Part shown: one piece after another, positions 17,015 through 25,661 of the stretch | How positions within the stretch are numbered: position 1 is the stretch's first letter | Layout: each line of letters opens with the position of its first letter | Assembly (NCBI GenBank): GCA_964652825.1 | Contig: CAZZCU010000009.1 | Location: 1 to 64,000, forward strand | DNA length: 64,000 nt | Reading direction: 5' to 3' | From: CAZZCU01 sp964652825 | GTDB lineage: Bacteria; Bdellovibrionota_B; Oligoflexia; Oligoflexales; CAZZCU01 | Program-made: the position numbers and the translations under genes | The notes under the pieces: model-generated | Seen by the model: only the letters and a program-made list of their open reading frames with translations | Database searches by the model: none | Told to the model about the DNA's origin: nothing

Positions 17015-18151
17015 TTAATTCTGTATGCCGATCAGGTTGTCGATGAAGCGTGGGAAGTGAAAATCCGTTCGTAACATAAAATGATCTGACGGTTGTTGAC
17101 GGCGCCGATCATACGTATTTGGAATTGGCAGGACTTGTCCGTTTTCGTCTACGTAGCGCACGGTTTGGCTGCTTCTAACAGCGCTTGCAGCTGCTGCGTT
17201 TACTAAAATACCATCCATTTGTGTTTTATGCGTTGGGCCATCGTGAGGATGGTAGGTGTGCGTGATGCGTGCATCTAGCGGTGCCGGTTGGGTGCCGAGA
17301 TCAAAAGTATCTTGCAGCCTGGCCTTCTGATACAAAGCCAGAAATTCGTTTTGTCCTGCCACGGCATTCGGCAAACGTCCCATATTGAGATCACCATTAA
17401 AGTCGCCCAGCAGGACAATAGGAACTTCCTGATTGGCGCCGTTACCTTTGGGCCAGGTTTGTCGGAGTTGGTCGATGATGTCGGCGGTTCTTTCGATCTG
17501 GGCTTGGCGGAGAATGGCTGATTCGGGATCGCCGCTGCGATCGCGTTTGGATTTAAAATGCGTTCCTATTAATACCATGATGGGTGGAGCGTTGGCTGCC
17601 TGTTCCTTGGCGAATATTTTGAGAATAGGTAAATCCCGGGAAAATAATTTTTGCGGACCTTTGTTGGCATTTAAGGGATCAATCCAGGTATCGTCTTTGC
17701 GGGTTTCCAACACTGTCCGAAAAGGCAAGTCGCGTTTGACGATAAAGCCGATATCGATGCCGCTCGAATCATTGCCTTCGATAAGATGCACATCGTACTT
17801 ATCGCGTAGTGACGGGCGTTCAATGAGTAGGCGCACGGCAGAGATATTCTCCACTTCCTGTAGCGCGATAATGTCCAGATTTTCTTTGGCGAGGATTTTT
17901 TCGATAGCGGCGGTGTCTTGCTCGGGCTTGGCTTTGCCGGCGCGGGCGAATAGATTTTCGACGTTGTAGGTTCCCACTCGCAAAGTCTCAATATCGCCAA
18001 GCTGGCGTTTAGGCGCGAGAACTGAGACGACGCCATTGCGTACACCTGTACAATCACGTGGCTCGGCACGTAATGCCGGCTGCAGTAGCAACGCCAGTAG
18101 CGTGAAAAACACGACTGACGCATGTCGGTAGTGTTTGATGATTGCCCGCAT
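17015..18151 (-). CDS. Secreted EEP-family nuclease/phosphatase
   Basis: A 378-residue exported protein: positively charged N terminus, hydrophobic core and cleavage near LRAEP (about residue 30). The EEP domain shows RVGTYNVENLFARAG, the metal Glu in IIALQEVEN, LLGDFNGDLN and SDHFMLRTDF. The YNVENLF variant is typical of secreted bacterial DNase-like enzymes, so extracellular or periplasmic nucleic-acid degradation is the leading guess, with phosphatase activity as the alternative. It is the second EEP protein in the window; the first (7497-8204) lacks a signal. The gene is monocistronic, with the SDR gene about 57 bases upstream on the same strand. Confidence 0.9.
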   Translation of the reverse strand: MRAIIKHYRHASVVFFTLLALLLQPALRAEPRDCTGVRNGVVSVLAPKRQLGDIETLRVGTYNVENLFARAGKAKPEQDTAAIEKILAKENLDIIALQEVENISAVRLLIERPSLRDKYDVHLIEGNDSSGIDIGFIVKRDLPFRTVLETRKDDTWIDPLNANKGPQKLFSRDLPILKIFAKEQAANAPPIMVLIGTHFKSKRDRSGDPESAILRQAQIERTADIIDQLRQTWPKGNGANQEVPIVLLGDFNGDLNMGRLPNAVAGQNEFLALYQKARLQDTFDLGTQPAPLDARITHTYHPHDGPTHKTQMDGILVNAAAASAVRSSQTVRYVDENGQVLPIPNTYDRRRQQPSDHFMLRTDFHFPRFIDNLIGIQN

Positions 18152-18208
18152 AAAACTCAGCTCAATTTAGGTGGTGAAACCTAAATTGTAGCAGATAGAG
18201 GCGAATTA

Positions 18209-18925
18209 TTACCAATCCAGGCGTTTGCCATCGCGAAAAAATCCGCCAGTTGGGCCGTCTTCTTCGAGGGTTGCGGCCCAAACGATGCCGCCCGCTCCTT
18301 CGTCGAGTTCGCGCTGGGCGTTCGGGCCTCCCATGTCGGTACGCACCCAACCTGGGCAGACGGAATTGACCTTGATGTTGGTGTCTTGTAATTCCACGGC
18401 CGTGATGCGGGTAATAGCATTGAGCGCGGTTTTGGAGATCCGATAGGCGGGTGCACCGCTTTCCATCTCGCTAAGTTGGCCCATGCCACTCGACACGTTG
18501 ACGATGCGTGCGGTTTTGCTTTTCTTCAGCAAAGGTAAAAAGGCCTGGGTCACCAAGAGTGGTCCCAAGGTATTAGTGTGAAACGTATCGAGAATATCAG
18601 TAGTAGTAACATCCGTGATGGGCGTTTGAAAACCCGAGCCGGCGACACCGGCGTTATTCACCAGTACATCAATATGCGGAAATTTATCGCCGACAAGTTT
18701 GGCGGCTGCATGGATAGTTGCTGGTGACGCTACGTCGATGACCACCGCGAATGCTTCAATGTTTTCTTTGGCTAAAGCCGCCGCTGTTGCGGCCGCTTTA
18801 TTCTGATCGCGCGCGGTGACGATAACTTGGTAGCCCTGTCTGCCCAGCTGACGCGCTGTTTCGAGGCCGAGGCCGCGATTGGCGCCCGTAATAAGTGCTA
18901 TGTGCTTGGTCGTGTTTTTTGTCAT
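18209..18925 (-). CDS. SDR-family oxidoreductase (carbonyl reductase-like)
   Basis: A 238-residue classical short-chain dehydrogenase. It has the Rossmann motif TGANRGLGLE near residue 14, NNAG near 91, the catalytic Ser in NVSSGMGQ and the Tyr-x3-Lys in YRISKTALN, followed by CPGWVRTDMGG. The sequence is closest in style to NADPH-dependent carbonyl reductases (CBR1-like) that reduce quinones and ketones; the substrate is unknown. GGAGGTAAGCC just upstream of the ATG supports the start. It is cytosolic. The neighbours are secreted proteins, so it is probably an independent gene. Confidence 0.93.
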   Translation of the reverse strand: MTKNTTKHIALITGANRGLGLETARQLGRQGYQVIVTARDQNKAAATAAALAKENIEAFAVVIDVASPATIHAAAKLVGDKFPHIDVLVNNAGVAGSGFQTPITDVTTTDILDTFHTNTLGPLLVTQAFLPLLKKSKTARIVNVSSGMGQLSEMESGAPAYRISKTALNAITRITAVELQDTNIKVNSVCPGWVRTDMGGPNAQRELDEGAGGIVWAATLEEDGPTGGFFRDGKRLDW

Positions 18926-18970
18926 GGCTTACCTCCTGGGTTAAGGCCCGCGCGGAGTATAGCACTCTGA

Positions 18971-19771
18971 CTATAAATCGACACTGTTGTTAACGTTATC
19001 GTAATCTATAGTGGTAGCGCCTAGGCTGTCATCAATTGTGGCCAGTGTTGAGTCCATGTCGTCATCTGTCTGGGCAACCAAGGCTTCTGGCCAAGGCGCA
19101 TTGAGATCCATGGGTGCTTCCAGGTTGATCTTGCCCGACCATGTTGGCGGCACGAGTGTATCAGTAAAGACTTTGCGGTAATTGGCGCGAAACCCCGCAA
19201 TGTCGTCCGACCATAGCGTGCTCCATTCATCAGGATTGGCTCGTGGTCCGTAAGCGCCCCAACACATCAATGATTGTGGTTGCCCGCTTTTGCATTTGCC
19301 GGCACTGCTAGCATATGTATCGCTAAGTCCAGCTAATGCATGGCCCATTTCATGAGTCCAGGTGCCGTAAGGACGAGACATGTAGATAGTGGCAACGCTC
19401 GGACTCGCAAACGATGTGCCGCTGCCTTTGCGTAGATTAATGGTCAGGTGTTTGTTTGTGCAGGTGAAGGCAATGTTGCTGGTAACCCGCTTGTCCATGT
19501 CTTTGGCGATGCGGAACCAGGTTAAGATCGAGCGACGCGACCAGGTTTTGGCTCGCTCCAGATCAGCACTGCTAACGGTGCCGGTGAGACAGACATTGAT
19601 GGTTTTAACCCGGGCTTTAGCGATCAAGGATTGTCGTACTGCTGATTGACCCCACGACAAGTAATTTAATTCGGAGGTTTCGATCGTACTCCCGCAAGCT
19701 GTAAGTATCATGATACCGAGCAACGAAATAATCGATATGATGGACGCACAAAGACGCTGATGTGTAGGCAT
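18971..19771 (-). CDS. M64-like metalloprotease lipoprotein, copy 1
   Basis: A 266-residue lipoprotein with the lipobox ILTAC (C26). The zinc site is HEMGHALAGLSDTY (H140, E141, H144, D151), spaced like the HExGHxxxxLxDxY of peptidase family M64. Downstream, QSLMCWG could supply the methionine under the metal site. It is paralogous to the lipoprotein at 24672-25616: the HExxH residues fall at the same numbers and both have CKxG...MCWGxYG. The start is the ATG at 19771 (AGGAG about 6 bases upstream) rather than 19786. M64 members cleave immunoglobulin or other proteins; here an envelope-anchored protease is predicted. An upstream 42-bp palindrome lies at 19907. Confidence 0.8.
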   Translation of the reverse strand: MPTHQRLCASIISIISLLGIMILTACGSTIETSELNYLSWGQSAVRQSLIAKARVKTINVCLTGTVSSADLERAKTWSRRSILTWFRIAKDMDKRVTSNIAFTCTNKHLTINLRKGSGTSFASPSVATIYMSRPYGTWTHEMGHALAGLSDTYASSAGKCKSGQPQSLMCWGAYGPRANPDEWSTLWSDDIAGFRANYRKVFTDTLVPPTWSGKINLEAPMDLNAPWPEALVAQTDDDMDSTLATIDDSLGATTIDYDNVNNSVDL

Positions 19772-19906
19772 GATGTCTCCTAACATTTGACTGGCATGGT
19801 GTTCAGGGATTCTTGGTTATGTCATTATTTTAGGAGAGATCTGTGGTGGGCGGTTAGTTCTGGAAGTTTAGCATTTTTAAGTAAGTCAAATTTGCCGGTA
19901 TAAAAC

Positions 19907-19948
19907 AAAATCGGTGACTGTACTTTGCAAAGTACAGTCACCGATTTT
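19907..19948. repeat. Perfect 42-bp loopless palindrome
   Basis: Positions 19907-19927 and 19928-19948 are perfect reverse complements with no spacer; the half-site reads AAAATCGGTGACTGTACTTT plus G. It lies 15 bases past the stop of the redoxin gene and about 135 bases upstream of the M64-like gene. The T-run on either strand could make it a bidirectional terminator, but a perfect loopless palindrome of this length is more typical of a REP-like or mobile palindromic element. Confidence 0.85.
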
Positions 19949-19962
19949 AACTGCGTAAAAAA

Positions 19963-20571
19963 CTAATTTTTGTACTTCATGCCACAACCATACGGCGTGG
20001 TGGATGCGACTGCTACGGGTTTCCCGGCCATAGCCTCTGTCAAAGCGGCACTGACATAATTCTTTGCGCCTTTAACATCCGCTAAGTCGGATGTTGGTTT
20101 GTCGTCGATTGCACCGTTGTAAATTAACTTGCCTTTGGGATCGATGACATACATATGCGGCGTAACTTTTGCGGCATACATTTTACCGATTGTGCCTTCC
20201 GGATCGAGAATAACTTTGGATGGTGCGGCTTTGTGTTCTTTCAGATAAGCCTTTTCCTGCTGGGCGGTCACATAACCTTGCTTGCCGGGGGCGGATGAAA
20301 TTAACTTCACCCACACGACGCCTTTATCAGCCCATTCTTTTTGTAGCTTTTGCATGTTGCCGGATTTGTAATGCTTAACAACGTAAGGGCAGCCCTGATT
20401 GTGCCATTCAAGAACAACATATTTATCTTTGGCATCAGCGAGGCTGAAATTTTTGCCATCAATATCCTTGCCGGTGAATGCAGGGGCGGGTGCGCCGACT
20501 TTAGCGGCGAACGCCTGCGGTGCAATCACCGCGAGTGTTATGATCATCAGTGCGTTGAGAACTCGTTTCAT
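19963..20571 (-). CDS. Exported redoxin (AhpC/TSA-like thioredoxin fold)
   Basis: A 202-residue protein with a cleavable signal (AFA-AKVG, near residue 22). The redoxin fold begins PAPAFTGKDIDGK. Its peroxidatic-type Cys is C61 in NQGCPYVVKHY, and a second Cys (C197) lies close to the C terminus, so an atypical two-Cys mechanism or partner reduction is possible. It follows the DsbD-like gene by 11 bases on the same strand, with AGGAG before its ATG. The membrane protein upstream therefore probably delivers electrons to it in the periplasm. Relatives are annotated as TlpA/AhpC-like or thioredoxin-family proteins. Confidence 0.9.
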   Translation of the reverse strand: MKRVLNALMIITLAVIAPQAFAAKVGAPAPAFTGKDIDGKNFSLADAKDKYVVLEWHNQGCPYVVKHYKSGNMQKLQKEWADKGVVWVKLISSAPGKQGYVTAQQEKAYLKEHKAAPSKVILDPEGTIGKMYAAKVTPHMYVIDPKGKLIYNGAIDDKPTSDLADVKGAKNYVSAALTEAMAGKPVAVASTTPYGCGMKYKN

Positions 20572-20582
20572 GTTTTCACTCC

Positions 20583-22643
20583 TTATAATTTTACATTGTC
20601 CAAAGCTGACATAACGATAGCGGTAGTAAGAATCTGCGGCAAAATCACCGGGTCTTTGCCGGTGCCGTCATAGAGAACATACAATGGGACGCCGTCGCGG
20701 CCAAACTCCTGAAGTGCTGCGGTAATTTCAGGATCATCATTAGTCCAATCGGCACGCATCGGTACGATGCCACGCCGGCGCATCTCCTTGATCATGTCGG
20801 GGCCGAGAGCGACGGCTTCATTGAGCTTGCAGGTAACGCACCAGGCCGCGGTGAAATCGATAAACACTGGTTTGCGTTGCGTCAGCAGATCATTCAAGTC
20901 AGCACGCGTGTAGTCAACCCAGCCGCTGTCATCACTTTGGCTGGTGGTAGTCTTGGCATTTGCATCAAGTGTTTTTGGCAACATGGTACTCAGAGCGGCG
21001 GCAAGCACGATCATCACGCTTGCGGCGATTGTGCCGGCACGTACCTGCCAGCGTTCATAAGTCCACGCTGCCATGGCCGCCATCAGACAGGCGAGTAGTG
21101 CTGTTGCCACGGCGTTTGCGCCGAGTTGTTGATCGAGTACCCATAGTAGCCAGATCACCGTTGCAAACAGCGGGAAGGCCATGACCTGTTTCATGGTTTC
21201 CATCCAGCGACCGGGTTTTGGCAGTAACCGACCAAAATACGGGAACCACGAGAGCAGCAGATAAGGGGCGGCAAGTCCGAGCGCCAACGAGGTAAACACC
21301 CCAAGTGCAACCGGCGCTGGTTGCGCGACGGCATAGCCAAGCGCCGTTCCCATGAAGGGTGCAGTACAAGGTGTTGCGACAATGGTGGCCAGCACGCCGC
21401 TAAAAAACGCGCCGATGGCTTCCTGGCGTGAGGCAAGTCCGTGACCAATGCCAACCCACGAGGCACGAATTTCAAATACACCCGCCAGATTCAAGCCCAT
21501 CATGAACAATAACAACGCCAAGCCGAAAATGGTTAGTGGTGATTGCAGTTGAAAACCCCAGCCGAGTTGTTCACCACCTGCGCGTAAAGCCAGAAGCGTG
21601 CCGGCAAGCAGCCAGAACGAGATCAGCACGCCCAGGGTGTAGAGCAGGCCGTGTTGTCGCGCATGCTGACGTTGAGCTTTGGATTGCTTCAATAAACCCA
21701 CGGCCTTGATCGATAGCACCGGAAATACACAGGGCATGCAATTCAAGATAATGCCGCCTAGGAAGGCGAGTATTAAAGCTTGCCATAGCGTCGTGCCAAG
21801 CGTGGTGTTTACCAAACCGATACTGCCACCATCCGGCTGGGCGTTCACATCAACATTGTAGAAACGATCAGCGACTTTAAGCACACCGGCAATGCGTTCG
21901 GGCTTGGTATTCAGATTTTCATCCAGACGGATATCGACGTTAAGATGCGCGCTGGTCCAAGCGGGTGTCTGTGCTGCCGCGTTGACAAAGATGCCGGCGT
22001 CTTGTGGAAAGAAAAACACATCATCGGTTGGTTGGAGTTCTTGCTGGTGCTGGATTTTGAGCGATGCTGCGTCGGTTTTCCAGGCAAGATTCACTTGCCA
22101 ATTCTCCGAAATTGCCTTGGGAGTGAGTGCCTGCGCTTGCTTGAATTTTGTTGCCGCCTCGGACGGCAAAGCATTGGTGTTTATTGGTAAGGTCAGATCC
22201 AGTTTGGCCTTGCCGGGAATACATTCTTCCTGACAAACCAACCAGCGTAGATCGACTTTGATCGGAAGACGACTGCGTGCGCTGTCAGAAGCGATCGTTA
22301 GCGTTACCGGCAACAAGACGTTTTTTTTATAACCAAAGTTGACCAAGGGACCGATCGGAATACGTTCGGGCGCTGGCCAGTCGATGTCACCAGCGATTAC
22401 GCCTTCGGGGAGTTGCCAGTTGGCTTTGATTGTTTCGCCCGAATCACCAGGATTGCGCCAGTAAATATGCCAACCATCCTCGATGGCGAACAACAAACCG
22501 ACTTTCGTTGTGCCATGCGCCGGCGCCGAGCGATGCTCGCTGACGAGTTGAACTTTGATATGCGGCGCCGTTGCGGTCGGCGCGGCGTTACTTAAATCGG
22601 CAATGGTAAGCAGGCCGAGAAGAACGACGTAGGCTTTGATCAT
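20583..22643 (-). CDS. dsbD: ScsB/DsbD-like thiol:disulfide interchange protein
   Basis: A 686-residue inner-membrane electron conduit. A signal peptide precedes an N-terminal periplasmic domain (about 25-280) of ScsB type with a Cys pair C137/C141. Eight or so membrane segments follow (about 285-555) with the redox cysteines C302/C305 (NCMPCVFP) and C426 (ATPCTAPF). A C-terminal periplasmic thioredoxin domain carries WCVTC (C602/C605). Known members move electrons from cytosolic thioredoxin to periplasmic partners. The next gene, 11 bases downstream, is an exported redoxin and is the likely acceptor. Its length exceeds E. coli DsbD (about 565), matching ScsB-type proteins. Confidence 0.93.
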   Translation of the reverse strand: MIKAYVVLLGLLTIADLSNAAPTATAPHIKVQLVSEHRSAPAHGTTKVGLLFAIEDGWHIYWRNPGDSGETIKANWQLPEGVIAGDIDWPAPERIPIGPLVNFGYKKNVLLPVTLTIASDSARSRLPIKVDLRWLVCQEECIPGKAKLDLTLPINTNALPSEAATKFKQAQALTPKAISENWQVNLAWKTDAASLKIQHQQELQPTDDVFFFPQDAGIFVNAAAQTPAWTSAHLNVDIRLDENLNTKPERIAGVLKVADRFYNVDVNAQPDGGSIGLVNTTLGTTLWQALILAFLGGIILNCMPCVFPVLSIKAVGLLKQSKAQRQHARQHGLLYTLGVLISFWLLAGTLLALRAGGEQLGWGFQLQSPLTIFGLALLLFMMGLNLAGVFEIRASWVGIGHGLASRQEAIGAFFSGVLATIVATPCTAPFMGTALGYAVAQPAPVALGVFTSLALGLAAPYLLLSWFPYFGRLLPKPGRWMETMKQVMAFPLFATVIWLLWVLDQQLGANAVATALLACLMAAMAAWTYERWQVRAGTIAASVMIVLAAALSTMLPKTLDANAKTTTSQSDDSGWVDYTRADLNDLLTQRKPVFIDFTAAWCVTCKLNEAVALGPDMIKEMRRRGIVPMRADWTNDDPEITAALQEFGRDGVPLYVLYDGTGKDPVILPQILTTAIVMSALDNVKL

Positions 22644-22718
22644 AAATGGTTATCCATCCGATGAGTGAGAATACTATTATACGGTGAGATGGCATAAGAA
22701 CCTATTAAGCCAATAAAA

Positions 22719-22749
22719 AAACGGCTGCATTTAGAAAGTGCAGCCGTTC
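22719..22749 (-). terminator. Rho-independent terminator of the C25 protease gene
   Basis: AACGGCTGCA (22720-22729) pairs with TGCAGCCGTT (22739-22748), extended by a G-T and an A-T pair. On the minus strand the stem is followed by a run of seven T. It sits 24 bases past the stop of the 22772-24439 gene and just upstream of dsbD. Confidence 0.85.
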
Positions 22750-22771
22750 TAAAGTAAGAGCTTGTTGAGCG

Positions 22772-24439
22772 TTAGAACCAGGGTCTGAGCAGTGGATCCG
22801 CGAAGAGAATATACATTTTGATGTTTTTTGGTGCCGTACCACCATTGTCACGGACGATTTTGTTAGCTGCGAGTGCGTTAATATTGCCCAGCGTCAAATT
22901 ATTACTATCTTGAATCGCTTTGAATAGATTGACGTTGTACTTGTGGTTTACGTCGGTAAGCGAAGGAATGGTCGCTGCCAAAACGGCAATGGCGCCGCGG
23001 TTTGGGTTGGCGCCGTCATCATGAAATAGCATGCGCTCAGCTAGCGAATCACTTGCTGTCTGAATCGCACCGTTGTTGCAGGCGATATTAAAAAAGATAC
23101 TGAGTCCCTCGTTCAAGTTTCGCAATGCTGCGACTTGATTGAAGCCGAAGGAGGCGCCATCGCGTCCCCAGCCGGACCAGGACGTGTTGCTGCCGTGTCC
23201 GCGAAAATTGATGATGGCATGTGGGGTATCCGTCGACTGGCGCAAGACAGTGGCGTTTGTGGCATTGGCACCGCCGTATTGCGCGTTGAAGCTCAGCTCT
23301 TTGGGATTGGCTGCCTTGCGGATGCTTTCCAGATTGGCGGTGTACTTGCCGGGATAATTCTCTTTGTGTGCCACGAGCATAATATTTTTGTTGTTGTAAC
23401 CGCTGGCTTGTGTCGTGCGATAGAAATGATGCTTTTGCACCATCAACTCCGCTTCCGTTGCGTCGGAAACCGGCAGGCGACCGAGAGAAATATCGGCGAT
23501 GTAATCGTTGCCTTCGATAAAGCTGTAATAAGAATCACCAGGAATATTTCCCGACCAGTTATGCAGGGCGACTTTCTTTTCGTCACCAAAGATCAGTACG
23601 GCTTCCAGTCGTGAGTTCTCATAGTGCTGGCGAATCAGATCACGAATGCGCGTTGACGTTGTGGACGGCGTGACTGTTTCATAAACAACGCGGCGCTCGT
23701 CAGACGCATGATAGTCGGCGATTTCCCGGGCGTGGTCGAGAAGTTCAGTGCTGGTAATAACCAGATAGACGCTTTTCTCGGCGGTGTGCGGGCGTGGAGC
23801 GTCCGTGGCGTTAACGGTGAGCACTTCCGCTTGGCTCAACTGAAAATCAGTGACGCGATTCGCAGGCTCCGAAGGTTTGCCGCGATCTTCACCGATAACT
23901 TTGAGATTGATTTCAATCCGACGAAAGGTTTTTAAACTTCGCAGGCGCGGATTGAACTGCGCTACCGCAATCGAGATCGGCAGTACCGTTAATGCGCCGA
24001 GTTTTTGTTTGGCGCCCATTGTTATTACTTGATCACCAAACCAGTGATTACGTAGATAAGCCAAGCGACTATAGGTGAAGGGGCGCTCCCGTCCATCGTC
24101 AATGACGTCAGGCTGAATCGGCATGAGGCGTGTATTGCCAGCGATGCTTACGCCATCAATCTTGTACGTGACTTTGTACGTCTTATGGCTTTCCACGAGA
24201 AACCAACGATGCAGGTACGGGATATCCGGAGTGCCTTCGCGTTCGCTTGGCAGGTAGTCGATATTCGTGAATTTTTGAAACTTGCCTTGTGGTGTTTCGA
24301 TTGTTTCCAATCGCTGATCTTCGTCGTCAAGTTGAATGATCAAAGAGATGTCTTCGAGTCCTTGGCTTTGGACGGTTGATTCCAATGCCTGCGCGGGCCA
24401 GGCGATGAGTACGGCAATAAACGCAACTATGGGACGCAT
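22772..24439 (-). CDS. Gingipain-like cysteine protease (family C25)
   Basis: A 555-residue exported protein (signal ending PAQALES, near residue 20). Residues 25-200 look like the C25 propeptide/beta domain. The catalytic domain shows YLVITSTELLDHA near 225, the acidic GDSYYSFIEGNDYIADISLG near 300, the His in NFRGHGS (H415) and the Cys in FFNIACNNG (C454), the clan CD dyad. SLAERML and GAIAVLAATIPS follow as in C25 enzymes, and FADPLLRPWF ends the protein. No C-terminal sorting domain is present, unlike Bacteroidetes gingipains, so release or periplasmic location is likely. A terminator follows the gene. Confidence 0.92.
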   Translation of the reverse strand: MRPIVAFIAVLIAWPAQALESTVQSQGLEDISLIIQLDDEDQRLETIETPQGKFQKFTNIDYLPSEREGTPDIPYLHRWFLVESHKTYKVTYKIDGVSIAGNTRLMPIQPDVIDDGRERPFTYSRLAYLRNHWFGDQVITMGAKQKLGALTVLPISIAVAQFNPRLRSLKTFRRIEINLKVIGEDRGKPSEPANRVTDFQLSQAEVLTVNATDAPRPHTAEKSVYLVITSTELLDHAREIADYHASDERRVVYETVTPSTTSTRIRDLIRQHYENSRLEAVLIFGDEKKVALHNWSGNIPGDSYYSFIEGNDYIADISLGRLPVSDATEAELMVQKHHFYRTTQASGYNNKNIMLVAHKENYPGKYTANLESIRKAANPKELSFNAQYGGANATNATVLRQSTDTPHAIINFRGHGSNTSWSGWGRDGASFGFNQVAALRNLNEGLSIFFNIACNNGAIQTASDSLAERMLFHDDGANPNRGAIAVLAATIPSLTDVNHKYNVNLFKAIQDSNNLTLGNINALAANKIVRDNGGTAPKNIKMYILFADPLLRPWF

Positions 24440-24671
24440 AGTTTTCTCCTAAAAAGAGGTCAGAAATTATTGGGCTTATTTTACCACATTGGGTTGGCGC
24501 TATTTGTTTGGCTTGGGGGGCTGGAAATGACTAGAGTCTAGGCAGTGTCCAATCTTCGTGGGGACCAGTTAGCGTTATTTTGTAAAAATATATAATAATA
24601 TCAATGTGTTATGATTCATGCTGCTCTGGCCTGAGCTTTGCAAACCTCATCAGTATACATAGAGGTTGGCA

Positions 24672-25616
24672 ATGCTCAGACATGAACATGGTGTAAAGAT
24701 ACTACTGCTCGCCTTGGTGACGACTCTGATGGCCTGTGCACCTGGCGCTGATGACGATTTCGGGGCGGATTCCCAGTTACACTTCATTGAAAATTGGACG
24801 CAAAATCCCCGCTGTGGTTTTCGGTTTGCCATGCAGCCGGTAATCAAAGTGTGTGTCCAGTCGCAACAAAGCCAGCAAGTAATCGAAGCGCAAAAACAAT
24901 ATACTTTAAAATCATTGACTGACTGGCTTGGAGCTTTGCGCCAAGTAAATGGTCAAGTCACCGATCGCGTTGAATTCTCTTGTGACAATGCACAACTGAC
25001 TATGAATGTTCAGGCTGGCAGCGGTACGGCAACTGGCTCGCCTGGTCGTATTAACGTGTTTGCTTCCAAGCAGCTTGGTACGCACTTGCATGAATGGGGT
25101 CATGCGTTCGCATGTCTTGGTGATACGTATGTTGGTCGTCAGGCGGGCAAGTGCAAGCCTGGGCACCAGGAGTCGATTATGTGCTGGGGCGAGTACGGCG
25201 AGGATCGTCTCTATGCGGACGATATCGAAGGCGTGCAGAAAGCTTTTTTGAAGAGTTTTCCCTATAATCCGCCCGCCAATGGTGGTGTCGCGCAGCCGCT
25301 GGGTGGTGCAGCGGTTCAGGAGTTGTTTGTCGGCCTAACCGAATCGCAATTGACGCCGCAAATGTTGGTTGCTGCCAATAAGGACGCCACACGCGTGTTT
25401 GTCTGCAATAAAACCACGGGATTGCTGTCATGCCGCAGTAATACTCCTGGAGCGGTGATGTTAACGAAGTTAGCAGCATCGAGTACGACTCGCGCAATCT
25501 TCGGGACGCCTGGCGCATTGGCGATCAACTCGCAAATGAATTTGCTGATTACCGCCGAGGATGCGAGCGGCAATCCGCTGGTCTCCAGAGGCGTGGCTTT
25601 TAAAGCCCGCCAATAA
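24672..25616 (+). CDS. M64-like metalloprotease lipoprotein, copy 2
   Basis: A 314-residue lipoprotein with lipobox LMAC (C22). The zinc site HEWGHAFACLGDTY (H140, E141, H144, D151) and the later CKPGHQESIMCWGEYG match copy 1 at 18971-19771; the two share architecture and residue numbering up to the active site. This copy has about 100 extra C-terminal residues that may be a small beta domain. I start at the ATG at 24672 with AGAGG 6 bases upstream; the in-frame TTG at 24666 overlaps that site. A TATAAT-like box at 24591 suggests its own promoter. It is predicted to be a surface metalloprotease. Confidence 0.8.
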   Translation: MLRHEHGVKILLLALVTTLMACAPGADDDFGADSQLHFIENWTQNPRCGFRFAMQPVIKVCVQSQQSQQVIEAQKQYTLKSLTDWLGALRQVNGQVTDRVEFSCDNAQLTMNVQAGSGTATGSPGRINVFASKQLGTHLHEWGHAFACLGDTYVGRQAGKCKPGHQESIMCWGEYGEDRLYADDIEGVQKAFLKSFPYNPPANGGVAQPLGGAAVQELFVGLTESQLTPQMLVAANKDATRVFVCNKTTGLLSCRSNTPGAVMLTKLAASSTTRAIFGTPGALAINSQMNLLITAEDASGNPLVSRGVAFKARQ

Positions 25617-25661
25617 ACTTCGCTTGGTTGGTACGGGTCTTTTTGGTACACCAGCTATCCC

